Part shown: positions 18,012-28,169 of the stretch, piece after piece
How the letters are laid out: the number at the start of each line of letters is the position of its first letter
How positions within the stretch are numbered: position 1 is the stretch's first letter
Assembly: GCF_025398315.1 (NCBI RefSeq)
Contig: NZ_JAODOQ010000001.1
Span: 1,054,001-1,118,000, forward strand
Direction: 5' to 3'
Origin: Shewanella phaeophyticola
GTDB lineage: Bacteria; Pseudomonadota; Gammaproteobacteria; Enterobacterales; Shewanellaceae
Length of the DNA: 64,000 nt
Program-made: the position numbers and the translations under genes
Notes under the pieces: generated by a model
Databases searched by the model: none
Seen by the model: the letters and a program-made list of their open reading frames with translations, nothing else
What the model was told of the DNA's origin: nothing

Positions 18012-20447
18012 TTGAATCATTTAGCGACGCAAATTAAACCACAGATGAGTACCGAAGAAACACCACCAGAATTGCAAGTCATTAAAGGCAAGGTGTTGAC
18101 GCGTCATGCGATTTATCGCCATGGCCAGTTGGTACTGCAATATTTTATTAAAACAGCTAGTGATCCTGTTTTAGCCGAATTACATCACAGTGAAGTGATT
18201 TGTTTTTGTCGCCAACAGGATGTTGATATCTTAGCCAATAAAGTTGATTTCTCTTTGAAGGTTGAAGCTATCGCATTAATGAGCTTTGCCCACGAACCTG
18301 TGAGTGCGTTGTATTTAAAATCTAACACACAATTAAAATTACTTAGCCGCATCGCAAATGATTTAGGTATTACATTGTTTGAAGCTGACATCAGGGCTGA
18401 ACAACGTTACTTAATTGAACGATTTATCGCATTAGATTTCGAATGCATTGGTCATTTCCTGCCTCAACCCCACACAGAAACATTACCTAATCTTTTCATT
18501 CATCGTGCAAGGCAGTGGGTGGGAGAACCTACGGATGCCGATGTGACACTGAGTGTTATTTCATTGGATTTTGAATGCAGCTTTGATGGCGAGTTATATT
18601 CAGTTGGTTTATATGGTGATCAATATCAATGTGTATTTATGGTGGGTGAACCACAGCAAAATTGCCATGATTTTATTGTGTGGGTAAAGGATGAACTTGA
18701 CCTTATTCTTCATCTTATTGCCTGGTTTAAGCAGTACGACCCAGATATTATTATCGGTTGGGCTGTGGTGACATTTGACTTAGCTTTACTTTATCGACGT
18801 TGTGTTTTACATGGTATTCCTTTAATGATTGGCCGTGGTGGTACTGAACTGACCTGGAAGGTTGTTGATAAATTTAGGCTCGAAACACTGTCTTTACCGG
18901 GACGCGTGGTGCTTGATGGCATTGATTGGTTAAAAGCCGCATTTTATCAATTTGATAGTTTCTCTCTGGAGTTTGTTTCAAGACAATTGCTCGAAGAAGG
19001 CAAGGCGATTGAGCATGTTGAAAATCGCGGTCAAGAAATTACATCATTATTTAATAACGATAAAAACGCACTGGCTTTTTATAACATTACCGACAGCCGC
19101 TTAGTGTGGGACATTTTTGAAAAGACTCAGCTGATAGATTTTGCTATTGAGCGAGCCAAATTAACCGGCCTTGAATTTGGCCGTGTCGGTGCATCAATTG
19201 CTGCATTTTACCATTTATATTTACCGCACTTACACCGTGGTGGATTTGTTGCTCCAGCACATCCTGCTAGCCAAGGGTTAGAAAGCCCAGGTGGTTATGT
19301 CATGTCGTCAATTCCTGGGTATTACAAAGACGTGTTAGTGCTTGATTTTAAGAGCCTGTACCCTTCAATTATTCGTACATTTCTTATTGACCCTAAAGGC
19401 TTGGTAGAAGGATTGCAATTAGCTAAGCAGGGCAAGCTTACCGCAACTGTACCGGGCTATTTAGGGGCTCACTTTGCCCGCGATAACACTATTTTACCCA
19501 ATTTAGTGGCTAAGTTAGCAGCTCAAAGAGAAATCGCTAAAGCCGAAAATAATGCGCCATTATCTCAGGCGATTAAAATTATTATGAACTCATTATATGG
19601 GGTATTAGGCTCGCGAGGTTGCGTGTTTCATGATGCCAAATTGGCCAGCTCAATTACCATGCGCGGTCATCAAATTATGAAACTCACAAAGCAATGGATA
19701 GAAGGTGCGGGTTATCAAGTGATTTATGGTGATACCGATTCAACATTTGTGTGGCTTGGTGATAACCATGCGATTAAAGATATTAATGCGTTAGGTCAGC
19801 AATTAGCAACGAGTATTACGACACGCTGGACACAATGGTGTGAGCAAGAATATCAACTCAACAGTCACCTCGAACTTGAGTTTGAAACTCACTTTGACCA
19901 ATTCATTATGCCGACATTAAGAGGGTCTGAAGAGGGGAGTAAAAAACGCTATGTTGGAGCTTCATTAGGGGCTGACAGTAAGCTTAAGTTGACCTTTAAA
20001 GGCATGGAGCAAGTCAGAAGTGATTGGAGTCCGATTGCTCGAAAAATGCAATACGTCTTATATGAAATGTTTTTTAAAGGTGAAGATGTTATCGATTATC
20101 TACGCCAAGAATTAGATGCAATTAAACAAGGTGACAGAGATGCTGAGCTGATATTTAAAAAGCGACTCCGTAGGCACGTAGAAGACTATACAGCTAAATC
20201 ATCTCCTCATGTCAAAGCGGCAAAACAGTTAGCGCAAATAAAAGGTACAAATAAAGTGACCCGAAGAGGTCAACAAATCAAGTATGTGATAACCACCACA
20301 GGCGCGCAACCTATCGAGGCACATCCAACCAATATTGATTATGAGTATTACATCAATAGGCAAATTCAACCGATAGCCGAACCCATTTTGCAACTCTGTG
20401 GTCAGCGATTTGATGCTCTGGTCAATGACCAACTGTCACTTATTTAA
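18012..20447 (+). CDS. polB: DNA polymerase II (family B)
   Basis: Family B DNA polymerase used in SOS repair and fork restart. About 800 residues (E. coli 783). The 3'-5' exonuclease motifs include SLDFECSFDGELYSVGLYG (about residue 182) and DPDIIIGWAVVTFDL. The polymerase motifs are DFKSLYPSIIRTF (motif A, about 443), KIIMNSLYGVLG (motif B) and IYGDTDSTFVW (motif C, about 575). The tail YEYYINRQIQPIAEPIL is also family-like. Two starts are possible: TTG at 18012 or ATG at 18045 (MSTEETPPELQV); the ATG is more likely. The reading frame is intact. Confidence 0.94.
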   Translation: MNHLATQIKPQMSTEETPPELQVIKGKVLTRHAIYRHGQLVLQYFIKTASDPVLAELHHSEVICFCRQQDVDILANKVDFSLKVEAIALMSFAHEPVSALYLKSNTQLKLLSRIANDLGITLFEADIRAEQRYLIERFIALDFECIGHFLPQPHTETLPNLFIHRARQWVGEPTDADVTLSVISLDFECSFDGELYSVGLYGDQYQCVFMVGEPQQNCHDFIVWVKDELDLILHLIAWFKQYDPDIIIGWAVVTFDLALLYRRCVLHGIPLMIGRGGTELTWKVVDKFRLETLSLPGRVVLDGIDWLKAAFYQFDSFSLEFVSRQLLEEGKAIEHVENRGQEITSLFNNDKNALAFYNITDSRLVWDIFEKTQLIDFAIERAKLTGLEFGRVGASIAAFYHLYLPHLHRGGFVAPAHPASQGLESPGGYVMSSIPGYYKDVLVLDFKSLYPSIIRTFLIDPKGLVEGLQLAKQGKLTATVPGYLGAHFARDNTILPNLVAKLAAQREIAKAENNAPLSQAIKIIMNSLYGVLGSRGCVFHDAKLASSITMRGHQIMKLTKQWIEGAGYQVIYGDTDSTFVWLGDNHAIKDINALGQQLATSITTRWTQWCEQEYQLNSHLELEFETHFDQFIMPTLRGSEEGSKKRYVGASLGADSKLKLTFKGMEQVRSDWSPIARKMQYVLYEMFFKGEDVIDYLRQELDAIKQGDRDAELIFKKRLRRHVEDYTAKSSPHVKAAKQLAQIKGTNKVTRRGQQIKYVITTTGAQPIEAHPTNIDYEYYINRQIQPIAEPILQLCGQRFDALVNDQLSLI

Positions 20448-21025
20448 CATTGCTAAATTAATTTTGAGTGACGTAATCCCTTTTAGGTAGATGTTAAATA
20501 TTGAACTAACCATTTATTAACCGCTTAACAAATCCAACAACATTCCATGCCTCATGCAAGCACGTCATGGGCAAAACTTCACTCATCAGGTTAGTTTCGG
20601 CTAGCTAACATTCAAATATTTAACATTTTAAGTCTTTCCGTTGTTTAACATAATTTAACATTCTGTTATCGCATTCGTTTCAAAAAAAACACCTAGCACA
20701 TAAAATCATGCTGCAAAACAGGATGTTAAGAAATTTATTTTTTACATTCATTTTTTATGTAAATAAAACTAAAGTTCTATAAAGTGATGTTTTTTAGGCT
20801 TTTTTAGAATGGTTGTTCATTTTTGTGAACAAGAATGGATATTACATTTGATTAACTTTTGTGCTTATGGCATTTCAAATGTTGATTAGTTGTATTAAAT
20901 GTGATTTTATTGCATCTGTAATTGAGCGTTTGTAATGATTTCCTGTTGCACTCTCTCATTGTACTAACACCTAAGATAAGGTTGTTAGAATTATAAGAAA
21001 GAATTTAAGTCCAGGGAGATAGACA
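20448..21025. other. AT-rich regulatory gap upstream of the TonB-dependent receptor
   Basis: No coding signal. It contains repeated TTTAACA/TTAACAT words (20515-20660) and an inverted repeat TTGTTCA / TGAACAA with a 6-base spacer at 20813-20832, which could be an operator for the receptor gene. An AGGGAGAT ribosome-binding site lies just before the ATG at 21026. No good Fur box was seen. Confidence 0.4.
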
Positions 21026-23636
21026 ATGCATAAGAATATCCTAGCCAAGTCAGTGCGTTTAGCATTGATCGGTGGTGCTGCTGCAACAGCATTCACTGCA
21101 CCAGCTGTTTTTGCTGCTGATGAAGATGGCGCAAAAGTTGAACGTATCGAGGTTACTGGTTCGCGTATTAAGCGTTCTGACCTTGAAGGCGCTTCACCTA
21201 TTACCACAATTACTACTGAAGATATGAAGATGGAAGGTAACTTTACAGTTGCTGACGCACTTCGTAACAGTAACTTGAACTCTTTCGGTTCATTCTCTGA
21301 GCGTTCAGGTAGTTCTGCACAGTCTCAAGCAACGATTAACTTACGTGGTGCTGGTTCAAGCCGTACGTTGGTTCTTATCGATGGTAAGCGTTTCCCAGGT
21401 TCACCAACACTAGGTGGTGCATCTGCTAACTTAAACGCTATCCCAATGGCTGCTGTAGAGCGTATCGACATTTTAACTGACGGTGCATCTTCTACTTACG
21501 GTTCTGACGCGATTGCTGGTGTTGTAAACATCATCATGAAAAAGAACTACCAAGGTATTGAGTTCAACGTTGGTGGCGGTTCACGTGACCAAGATGGCGG
21601 CTTAACAAGTAAAGAATTCTCGGTTGTTGCTGGTTATCAAATGGATAAAGGTAACATTACTTTCTCGTTTGACCACCAAGACCGTAAAGGTATCTCAGAC
21701 GCTGACCGTTCATACACCGCTGCAAGTATGACTGACTTCAATGGCGATGGTGTTATCCAAGCCTATGAAGAAACTGCAGGTTGGAGTATTTATGGTGCAA
21801 CCGTAGCCGCTCCTGACTTCTCTTCTACTCAAGCATCACTGTTATGTGATGATTTAGAAGCTGAATATGGTTCAAACGTTTTCCAAACTGTTGCTGCTGA
21901 CAACGATTGGAGCGCAGGCTCAACTTATTGTATGTATGCATATGCTAACGTTTCTTACAACAAAGCATCTGTAGACCGTAACACTGTATACGTTGACGCT
22001 AACTATGAAGTTGCAGAGGACGTAGAATGGTTTGGTCGTGTAATGGTTACTCAAAACCAATCATTTGGTCGTTATGCTCCTCCAGCTGCAGGTTGGAATA
22101 ACATGGCTGCTGATAACGCACACAACCCATATGGTGAAGAAACTTATGGTTATTTCCGTTGGGTTGGTATTGGTACTCGTGATGGTGTTGTAGATGACTA
22201 CAACCAAGATTACTTAACGGGTCTACGCGGTACTATCAGCGCATTAAACGATGCAGAATGGGAAGTTTATTACCACCACAATATCGCTGACAACAAGTCA
22301 GTGGGTGAATACTACTTAAGCTACTCTGGTCTTGCTTACAACCAAGCAAATGATATTGATTTAGGCTCAGAAGCTGGTATCAATAACATGAAGGCAACTA
22401 CTTTAACTACCGGTCGTGCAACATTCGACCAGTGGAGTGCCGGTATTGGTTTTGATGCATTTGAATTACCTGGTGGCGCTGTTGCTCACTATGTAGGTAT
22501 GGAATACTTTGACCAAGATTTCAGCGAAGTTTATGACGCACAGTCAGAAGCGGGTCTAATTGGTGGTAGTGCGGGTAACTCTGCAGGTGGCGACCGTCAA
22601 GTATGGGCTGCCTTCTACGAAGCAGTATTACCATTAACTGACGATGTTGAGTTAAACCTTGCAGCGCGTTACGATGATTACAGCGACTTTGGTGACAACC
22701 TAGCGCCTAAAGCATCTGTTCGTTGGCAAGCGCTTGATAATGTAGTTGTACGTGCTTCTTATTCTGAAGCGTTCCGTGCTCCTTCATTAAGCCAGTTATA
22801 TGCAGCAACTACATTTAGTGCTGAAACAGGTACCGATTACCCATTCTGTACATCTGCAGGTACTTCTGAAGCAGATTGTAGCTCTAAGCAATACGATACT
22901 TACATCAGTGCTAACAGCGACTTATGATCCTGAAACATCTGAGTACATCAACCTTGGTGTTGCATGGGATATCGTAGATGACATCGGTGTTAAGGTTGAC
23001 TACTTCAACTTGAACATTGATGACGTAATCAGTCAGCGTACAATTACCAACGTTATGCGTGGTGTTGCAGCTGGTACTCTTGAAGAAACCGATACATTCT
23101 ATGTAACACGTGCTCCAGATGGAGCTGATGGTACATTAGGTCGTGCACTAGAAATCGGTACTGGTTATGGTAACGGTGATAAACTTGAAATTACTGGTGT
23201 TGACGTTTCTTTAAATGCCAAGTTTGAAACCGCAATTGGTGACATTGGCTTTAACTGGAACAACAGCTTTGTTCTAGAATACATCCAAGAAGTTGAAGGT
23301 GGTGCTGCAGCTGAAGATATTGCTGGTTGGAATGGTTTACCAGACTATAAGTCTAACTTCACTACTAACTACATGTTAGGTGACCATAGCTTCTCTTGGA
23401 ACATGAACTACACGTCTTCTACTTACGAAGATGATGACACGGGTCACTTAGATTCGTGGTTAATTCATAACCTAAGCTATGTATACGATGCAGGTAACTA
23501 CGGTTCAATCTTATTAGGTATCAACAACCTAACAGATGAAGATCCAGTATTAACCTCTACTGGTATCTACGACAACGCTGACCTATATAACAACTATGGT
23601 CGCGAATACCGTGCAAGCTATACTCTAAAGTTCTAA
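21026..23636 (+). CDS. TonB-dependent outer-membrane receptor (one frameshift)
   Basis: An outer-membrane gated barrel that imports a substrate with energy from a TonB system. About 870 residues. Signal peptide to about residue 30 (TAPAVFA-ADEDG), a TonB-box-like start (KVERIEVTGSRIKRSD), a plug domain with INLRGAGSSRTLVLIDGKRF and DGASSTYGSDAIAGVVNIIMKK, and a barrel ending in YREYRASYTLKF-like text with a terminal Phe. The frame breaks at 22925-22930: TGATCC stands where GGTCC is expected (NSDLGPETSEYINLGV). Its position just upstream of the TonB2 operon suggests that system powers it. The substrate is unknown; the plug type resembles large oligopeptide/carbohydrate receptors of marine bacteria rather than siderophore receptors. 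Confidence 0.88.
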
Positions 23637-23671
23637 ACACTAGTCACCATTTGCTAGTTATTTAGACTAAT

Positions 23672-23694
23672 AAGGCTCCTTCGGGAGCCTTTTT
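23672..23694 (+). terminator. Terminator after the TonB-dependent receptor
   Basis: Perfect 8-base arms AAGGCTCC / GGAGCCTT around a TTCG tetraloop, followed by a T-run, 36 bases past the stop codon. Confidence 0.92.
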
Positions 23695-23741
23695 ATTTAA
23701 TCAACATTAATAAAACAGTGAATTTGAAGTGAGTGATGTAT

Positions 23742-24704
23742 ATGAATAACCATTGGAGTGAATATTGGCAGCAAGGGCATACAACCTCTTTTGGCGAGGC
23801 ATTATCAGGTAACTATGAGGGGGTATTAAAGTCGATATGGCAACCTACGTTTGCGGGGTTGCAGGATGGCTTTATGGCGGTGGATATAGGCACAGGTAAT
23901 GGTTCGTTACCCCTATTAATACGTGAGGCATTAAACGGCGCTAATATTAAAGGCGAGGTGGTTGGAGTCGATTTAGCTGACGTTAAATTAACTGATAAAG
24001 CCCAGACTCAACAATCTAATATTGCCATTAAACTACTATCAAATGAAGCAAGTGAATCTTTGCCTTTCGCAACTGGCACCGTTGATTTATATACCTCGCA
24101 ATTTGGTTTTGAGTACTCAAATATTGATTTGTCATTGAAAGAGGCCTCAAGAGTGCTTAAAGACAATGGACAATTTTGCTTGGTTTTTCACCATGCCAAT
24201 TCGATGATCATTAATCGAAATCGTAAAATTCTACGCTTAGTTGAACAACCTCAGGCTGAAGAGTTAGTGACCTGTTTAAGTAATATTGCTATAGCAATGG
24301 GCAATGTTTCATCACCTAATGATATAGTAAGGATTAAACAGGATCCCAACTGTGAAAAAATTCGTGCAGAAATCAACCGACTGATAAAACATTTAGTTTT
24401 ATTTGACGAGAAAGCCGCACAAGACTGCCAACTTATGATGTTTGTGGCGCAATTTTTTAAAGATGGACTATTTTGGCTCATAGCAAAAAAGCAACAATTT
24501 ATCGAATTCATTAAATTACAGATGGATACATTGAAGTTAAGACTAACTGAACTATTAAATGCTTCTTTTGATGAGGATAAACTAGGTCATTTCATTAGTC
24601 ATTTTAGCCAAAATTTACTTTCTTTAAACGAGCTCAAAGTGTTAAAAAATGAACAAAATGAAGTGCTAGGTTGGTATTTAAGTGCTCAAAAAAATATCTT
24701 ATAG
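23742..24704 (+). CDS. Class I SAM-dependent methyltransferase
   Basis: About 320 residues. The SAM-binding motif I is AVDIGTGNGSLPLLI (about residue 47), followed by the acidic end of strand 2 (VVGVDLADVKL) and motif III-like SRVLKDNGQFCLVFHH (about 135), as in UbiE-type Methyltransf_11 enzymes. The C-terminal half is helical, Lys-rich and not recognised; the substrate cannot be assigned. ATGs at 23736 and 23742 are both possible; I prefer 23742, eight bases after GAG. It stands alone between a receptor gene with a strong terminator and the TonB2 operon, and has slightly more AT-rich codons than either neighbour. Confidence 0.75.
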   Translation: MNNHWSEYWQQGHTTSFGEALSGNYEGVLKSIWQPTFAGLQDGFMAVDIGTGNGSLPLLIREALNGANIKGEVVGVDLADVKLTDKAQTQQSNIAIKLLSNEASESLPFATGTVDLYTSQFGFEYSNIDLSLKEASRVLKDNGQFCLVFHHANSMIINRNRKILRLVEQPQAEELVTCLSNIAIAMGNVSSPNDIVRIKQDPNCEKIRAEINRLIKHLVLFDEKAAQDCQLMMFVAQFFKDGLFWLIAKKQQFIEFIKLQMDTLKLRLTELLNASFDEDKLGHFISHFSQNLLSLNELKVLKNEQNEVLGWYLSAQKNIL

Positions 24705-24722
24705 AATAGTTTTATAATAAAT

Positions 24723-24752
24723 AATCAAAAAAACATAAGTTATTTTTTGATT
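24723..24752 (+). terminator. Weak AT-rich hairpin after the methyltransferase
   Basis: Arms AATCAAAAAA / TTTTTTGATT with a 10-base loop, 19 bases past the stop codon. The stem is AT-rich, so termination may be weak. Confidence 0.4.
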
Positions 24753-24890
24753 AAGATCATGATTTTAAATAAGTAAAATTTTACCCATAGCACTAAATTA
24801 CTACAGATTTATGTTGAAGATGTCTATTAATTCACCTTTCATTTACATTCCTCGTCTTAACAGCTCTTTCCACTAGTTTTTACGCTTTGC

Positions 24891-24914
24891 AAATGTTGAC
24901 ACAGGTCAACATTT
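24891..24914. promoter_or_regulatory. Perfect palindrome upstream of the TonB2 operon
   Basis: Arms AAATGTTGAC and GTCAACATTT are exact reverse complements around ACAG. It contains a TTGACA that could be a -35 element, so a bound repressor would block RNA polymerase. No T-run follows, arguing against a terminator. A second small stem (CTGCGCC / GGCGTAG, 24936-24955) lies just downstream in the presumed leader. The stretch 24705-25086 has no gene. Confidence 0.55.
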
Positions 24915-25086
24915 TGTGAAATGATGCCAACGGGTCTGCGCCTTAACCGGCGTAGAAAAGGGAAGAAAAACTAACAATCACAAGAAAAAGACATACTTAG
25001 TAGAATTAACATTGGTAACAAATTTGTATCATCGTAATTTGTGCTTAAGTTGATCTTTTTAATTCACTTCAAATTGGTTGGGAACT

Positions 25087-25869
25087 ATGTCCAAGGTAAG
25101 CAATAGAACAAAAATCGCTACTGCACTTGTTGGCGCACTGGCTTTAGCTGGTAGCAACTTCGTTGTTGCAGATCCTCTAGCTGACGTTCAAAAAGCGGAT
25201 AGTAGCCTTCATGCTGCATCAGCTGCGTCACAACAGAAAGTCGACAAATATTTTGACCAAGCACAAGACATGCTTTTTGAGTATGGCAGCGTTGCTGATG
25301 AGCGTGAGTCATTAAAATCATATAATGACTACGTTGCAGGCTTGGTCGCTGATCAACAGAAAACACTTGATTCAATTCAGACAGACATCAATGGCGTTGA
25401 TAAATTACGTCAAGGTGTTGTGCCTTTAATGTTTAAAATGGTTGACGCTTTAGATCAGTTTGTAAATTTAGATCTTCCTTTCAACACTGAAGTTCGTAAA
25501 AATCGTGTTGAAAACTTGAAGAACATCCTAAATACAGCAGAGGTTACTCTTGCTGAAAAGTACCGTTTGATCCTTGATGCATACAGCATTGAACGTGAGT
25601 ACGGTAGCTTCGTTGCAGTTCACACCGGTAAGCTAGACTTAGACGGTAAAGAAGTATTAGTAGACTTCTTTAACCTAGGTCGTGTTGCACTATATGCGCA
25701 AAGCTTAGATCAAAAAACAGCATGGATGTACGACGCTGACGCTAAAACTTGGAACAAGTTAGAAGACAGCTATTTACGTGACATCACTAAAGGTATTCGC
25801 ATTGCTCGTAAGCAAGGCGCATTAGACCTATTCGGACTACCAATTCCTGCTGCGGAGACTGCACAATAA
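25087..25869 (+). CDS. DUF3450 secreted protein of the TonB2 operon
   Basis: About 260 residues. A signal peptide (RTKIATALVGALALAGSNFVVA, cleavage before DPLADVQ) places it in the periplasm. The mature N-terminal half is Ala/Gln/Asp-rich and helical (KADSSLHAASAASQQKVDKY), probably a coiled coil. The C-terminal half has a VDFFNLGRVALYAQSLDQKTAWMYD core that fits DUF3450. In Vibrio and Shewanella this family is the first gene of the TonB2 cluster, but its role is not established. The ATG at 25087 is preferred over the TTG at 25078. The stop overlaps the next start by one base, so translation is coupled. Confidence 0.82.
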   Translation: MSKVSNRTKIATALVGALALAGSNFVVADPLADVQKADSSLHAASAASQQKVDKYFDQAQDMLFEYGSVADERESLKSYNDYVAGLVADQQKTLDSIQTDINGVDKLRQGVVPLMFKMVDALDQFVNLDLPFNTEVRKNRVENLKNILNTAEVTLAEKYRLILDAYSIEREYGSFVAVHTGKLDLDGKEVLVDFFNLGRVALYAQSLDQKTAWMYDADAKTWNKLEDSYLRDITKGIRIARKQGALDLFGLPIPAAETAQ

Positions 25870-27224
25870 TGAAGAAGTTAATTACATCAGCTCTAGTGGC
25901 TGCAACTTTCTCTTTAACAGCCGGTATGGTTTCAGCTGCAGATGCACCTAAAACTATTGATCAGCTGTTGCAACAAGTTAAAGTTGACCGTGCTAACGAA
26001 GGCAAAACCAACGCTAAGCGCGAAAGAGAATTCCAAGCAGAACGTGGCGATAAAGCTGCCTTACTTAAGCGTGAAAAAAACGCTTTAGCAGCAGAAAAGC
26101 AACGTGGTAAAGACCTAAACCAAGCTTTCTTAGATAACGAGCGTAAAATTGCTCAGTTAGAAGAAGACTTAAAAACCGCTCAAGGTGACTTAGGTGAAAT
26201 GTTCGGTGTTGTTAAAGGTGAAGCTGGCGATTTCGCTGGTAAACTTGCGGCATCAAACATCAGCGCTCAATTCCCTGGCCGTGATGCATTCATTGCAGAA
26301 TTAGGTGCTCGTAAATCATTACCAAAAATTGAAGAGCTAGAACAATTCTGGGAAGCTCAATTATTTGAAATGGTTCAATCAGGCAAAGTGGTTAAGTTTG
26401 ACGGTGCTGTTACTGCAATTGACGGTAACGTAGTTAATACTGCAATTCACCGTGTTGATCCTTTCAACTTAACAGCTGAAGGCAAATATGTTGTTTATAA
26501 GCCTGAGCTAAACTTGATTCAGCAATTATCACAACAACCAGAAGGTTACCAAGTCAGTGCAGTTGCTAAATGGGAAGGCACTACCTCAGGTGTTGCTCCT
26601 TTTTATGTTGACCCTGCTCGTGGTGTGTTATTGAACATCTTCACTAACAAAGCAAGTCTTGAAGATCGTTTAGAAGCGGGTGGTACAATTGGTTATATCA
26701 TTCTTGCGCTATTAGCATTAGGTGCATTAATTGCGCTTGAGCGTTTAGTCACGCTTACTATCATTGGTGGTAAAGTTAACAGCCAACGTAAGAACATTGA
26801 TAACCCAGGCAACAATGCTTTAGGTCGCATCTTAAAAGTTTACCAATCTAATAAAGACGTAGACGTTGAAACCTTAGAGTTAAAACTTGACGAAGCAATT
26901 CTTAAAGAAACGCCAGCTTTGGAAGCGCGTATTTCAATCATTAAAGTTATCGCAGCTATCGCACCTATGATGGGTCTGTTAGGTACTGTAACGGGTATGA
27001 TTGCAACCTTCCAATCTATTCAGTTGTTTGGTACTGGTGACCCTAAACTGATGGCTGGTGGTATTTCTATGGCTCTTATTACAACGGTTCAAGGTCTAAT
27101 CGCCGCTCTACCGTTAATGTTATTACATGCTGTAGTTGTTGCTCGTAGCAAATCTATCGTTCAAGTTCTTGAAGAGCAAAGTGCTGGTATTATCGCAGAA
27201 CATGCTGAGAAGAGGGCTGACTAA
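25869..27224 (+). CDS. ttpC: Long ExbB/TolQ-type proton channel protein, TtpC-like
   Basis: About 451 residues. Signal peptide (to about residue 23, MVSA-AD), then a strongly charged coiled coil (about 30-115, AKREREFQAERGDKAALLKREKN region), a periplasmic domain, a transmembrane segment (TIGYIILALLALGALIALERL, about 275) and a MotA/TolQ/ExbB core with APMMGLLGTVTGMIATFQSI (about 365). This architecture matches TtpC, the extra inner-membrane component needed for TonB2 energy transduction in Vibrio. It starts within the upstream stop codon and its own stop overlaps the next gene. The assignment rests on domain layout and operon order. Confidence 0.85.
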   Translation: MKKLITSALVAATFSLTAGMVSAADAPKTIDQLLQQVKVDRANEGKTNAKREREFQAERGDKAALLKREKNALAAEKQRGKDLNQAFLDNERKIAQLEEDLKTAQGDLGEMFGVVKGEAGDFAGKLAASNISAQFPGRDAFIAELGARKSLPKIEELEQFWEAQLFEMVQSGKVVKFDGAVTAIDGNVVNTAIHRVDPFNLTAEGKYVVYKPELNLIQQLSQQPEGYQVSAVAKWEGTTSGVAPFYVDPARGVLLNIFTNKASLEDRLEAGGTIGYIILALLALGALIALERLVTLTIIGGKVNSQRKNIDNPGNNALGRILKVYQSNKDVDVETLELKLDEAILKETPALEARISIIKVIAAIAPMMGLLGTVTGMIATFQSIQLFGTGDPKLMAGGISMALITTVQGLIAALPLMLLHAVVVARSKSIVQVLEEQSAGIIAEHAEKRAD

Positions 27225-27751
27225 TGATGCTAATCCTGATGGACGTATGGGATTCCGTCAGGGGCTTCATGGCCTCCGGAGGCGATGTCCTCTGGTTGGT
27301 TGCAGCAGTGCTATTTCTAATGTGGGTGTTAATGCTTGAGCGTTATTGGTATCTTAACTGGATATCACCAAAACAACATCAAGCAGTAATCGCCTCATGG
27401 GAATCAAGAGAAGAGACGACTTCTTGGCATGCTCACCGTATCCGTGAAGCTTGGGTATCCCAAGCGAAGCAAGATTTGAATGCACGTATGCTGTTAATTA
27501 AAACCCTAGTAGCAATCTGTCCAATGATTGGTTTATTAGGTACCGTTACCGGTATGATTTCAGTATTCGATGTGATGGCAGTTCAGGGGACGAGTAATGC
27601 TCGTTTAATGGCGGCTGGTATCTCTATGGCTACAATGCCAACTATGGCAGGAATGGTTGCAGCTCTATCAGGTGTTTTCTTTAGCACCCGTTTAGACTCA
27701 AAAATGAGAATCAGTTTAGAAAAGCTAAAAGACAGCATGCCTCACCACTAG
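27224..27751 (+). CDS. exbB2: ExbB2 proton channel subunit
   Basis: About 175 residues, an inner-membrane subunit of the ExbB-ExbD motor that energises TonB. It has three hydrophobic segments: DVLWLVAAVLFLMWVLMLERYW, the MotA/TolQ/ExbB signature LVAICPMIGLLGTVTGMISVF (about residue 90), and ATMPTMAGMVAALSGVFFSTRL. The start overlaps the upstream TAA (TAATG); a second ATG three bases on is equally possible. It is followed 13 bases later by exbD2. Shorter than the neighbouring TtpC-like protein, it lacks the signal peptide and coiled coil. Confidence 0.92.
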   Translation: MMLILMDVWDSVRGFMASGGDVLWLVAAVLFLMWVLMLERYWYLNWISPKQHQAVIASWESREETTSWHAHRIREAWVSQAKQDLNARMLLIKTLVAICPMIGLLGTVTGMISVFDVMAVQGTSNARLMAAGISMATMPTMAGMVAALSGVFFSTRLDSKMRISLEKLKDSMPHH

Positions 27752-27764
27752 AGAGAGATTGAAC

Positions 27765-28169
27765 ATGGCACGTAAGAAGCATTCCAATATGGAAGAGGAA
27801 GCGCAAATTGATATGACCCCGATGCTAGACATCGTGTTTATCATGCTGATCTTCTTCATTGTAACGACATCGTTTGTTAAGCCATCTGGCTTAGACTACA
27901 ACAAGCCTAAAGCTTCACAGGCTACGTCTAAACCTTCGGCAAACATCTTTATTGGCATCAGTAAGTCTGGTGTCATTATGATGGAAAACCGTCAGGTTGA
28001 TATCGAACGTGTAACTGCAAACGTAGAACGTATGTTAGCAGAAGCACCAGAAGCAGCTGTACTGATTCAAGCAGACAAAGACACTACACATGGTTTAGTC
28101 GTTAAAGTCCTTGATAACGTAAAAGCTGCGGGTATTGACAAAATTTCAGTATCAGCGGGGAATGAGTAA
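27765..28169 (+). CDS. exbD2: ExbD2 motor subunit
   Basis: About 134 residues. A single N-terminal transmembrane helix (MLDIVFIMLIFFIVTTSFV) carries the conserved Asp of the ExbD/TolR family in IDMTPMLDIVFI, which takes part in proton conduction. A periplasmic domain follows with AAVLIQADKDTTHGLVVKVLDNVKAAG. The ATG at 27765 follows GAGAGAG. Its end overlaps the tonB2 start candidates by a few bases. Confidence 0.93.
   Translation: MARKKHSNMEEEAQIDMTPMLDIVFIMLIFFIVTTSFVKPSGLDYNKPKASQATSKPSANIFIGISKSGVIMMENRQVDIERVTANVERMLAEAPEAAVLIQADKDTTHGLVVKVLDNVKAAGIDKISVSAGNE

Noticed and set aside
26600-27100. DP in GTGDPKLMAGG (ExbB-like protein) as another altered Gly-Pro site
   Set aside because: Asp-Pro is normal at this place in the MotA/TolQ/ExbB family as I know it; not counted in the motif list.
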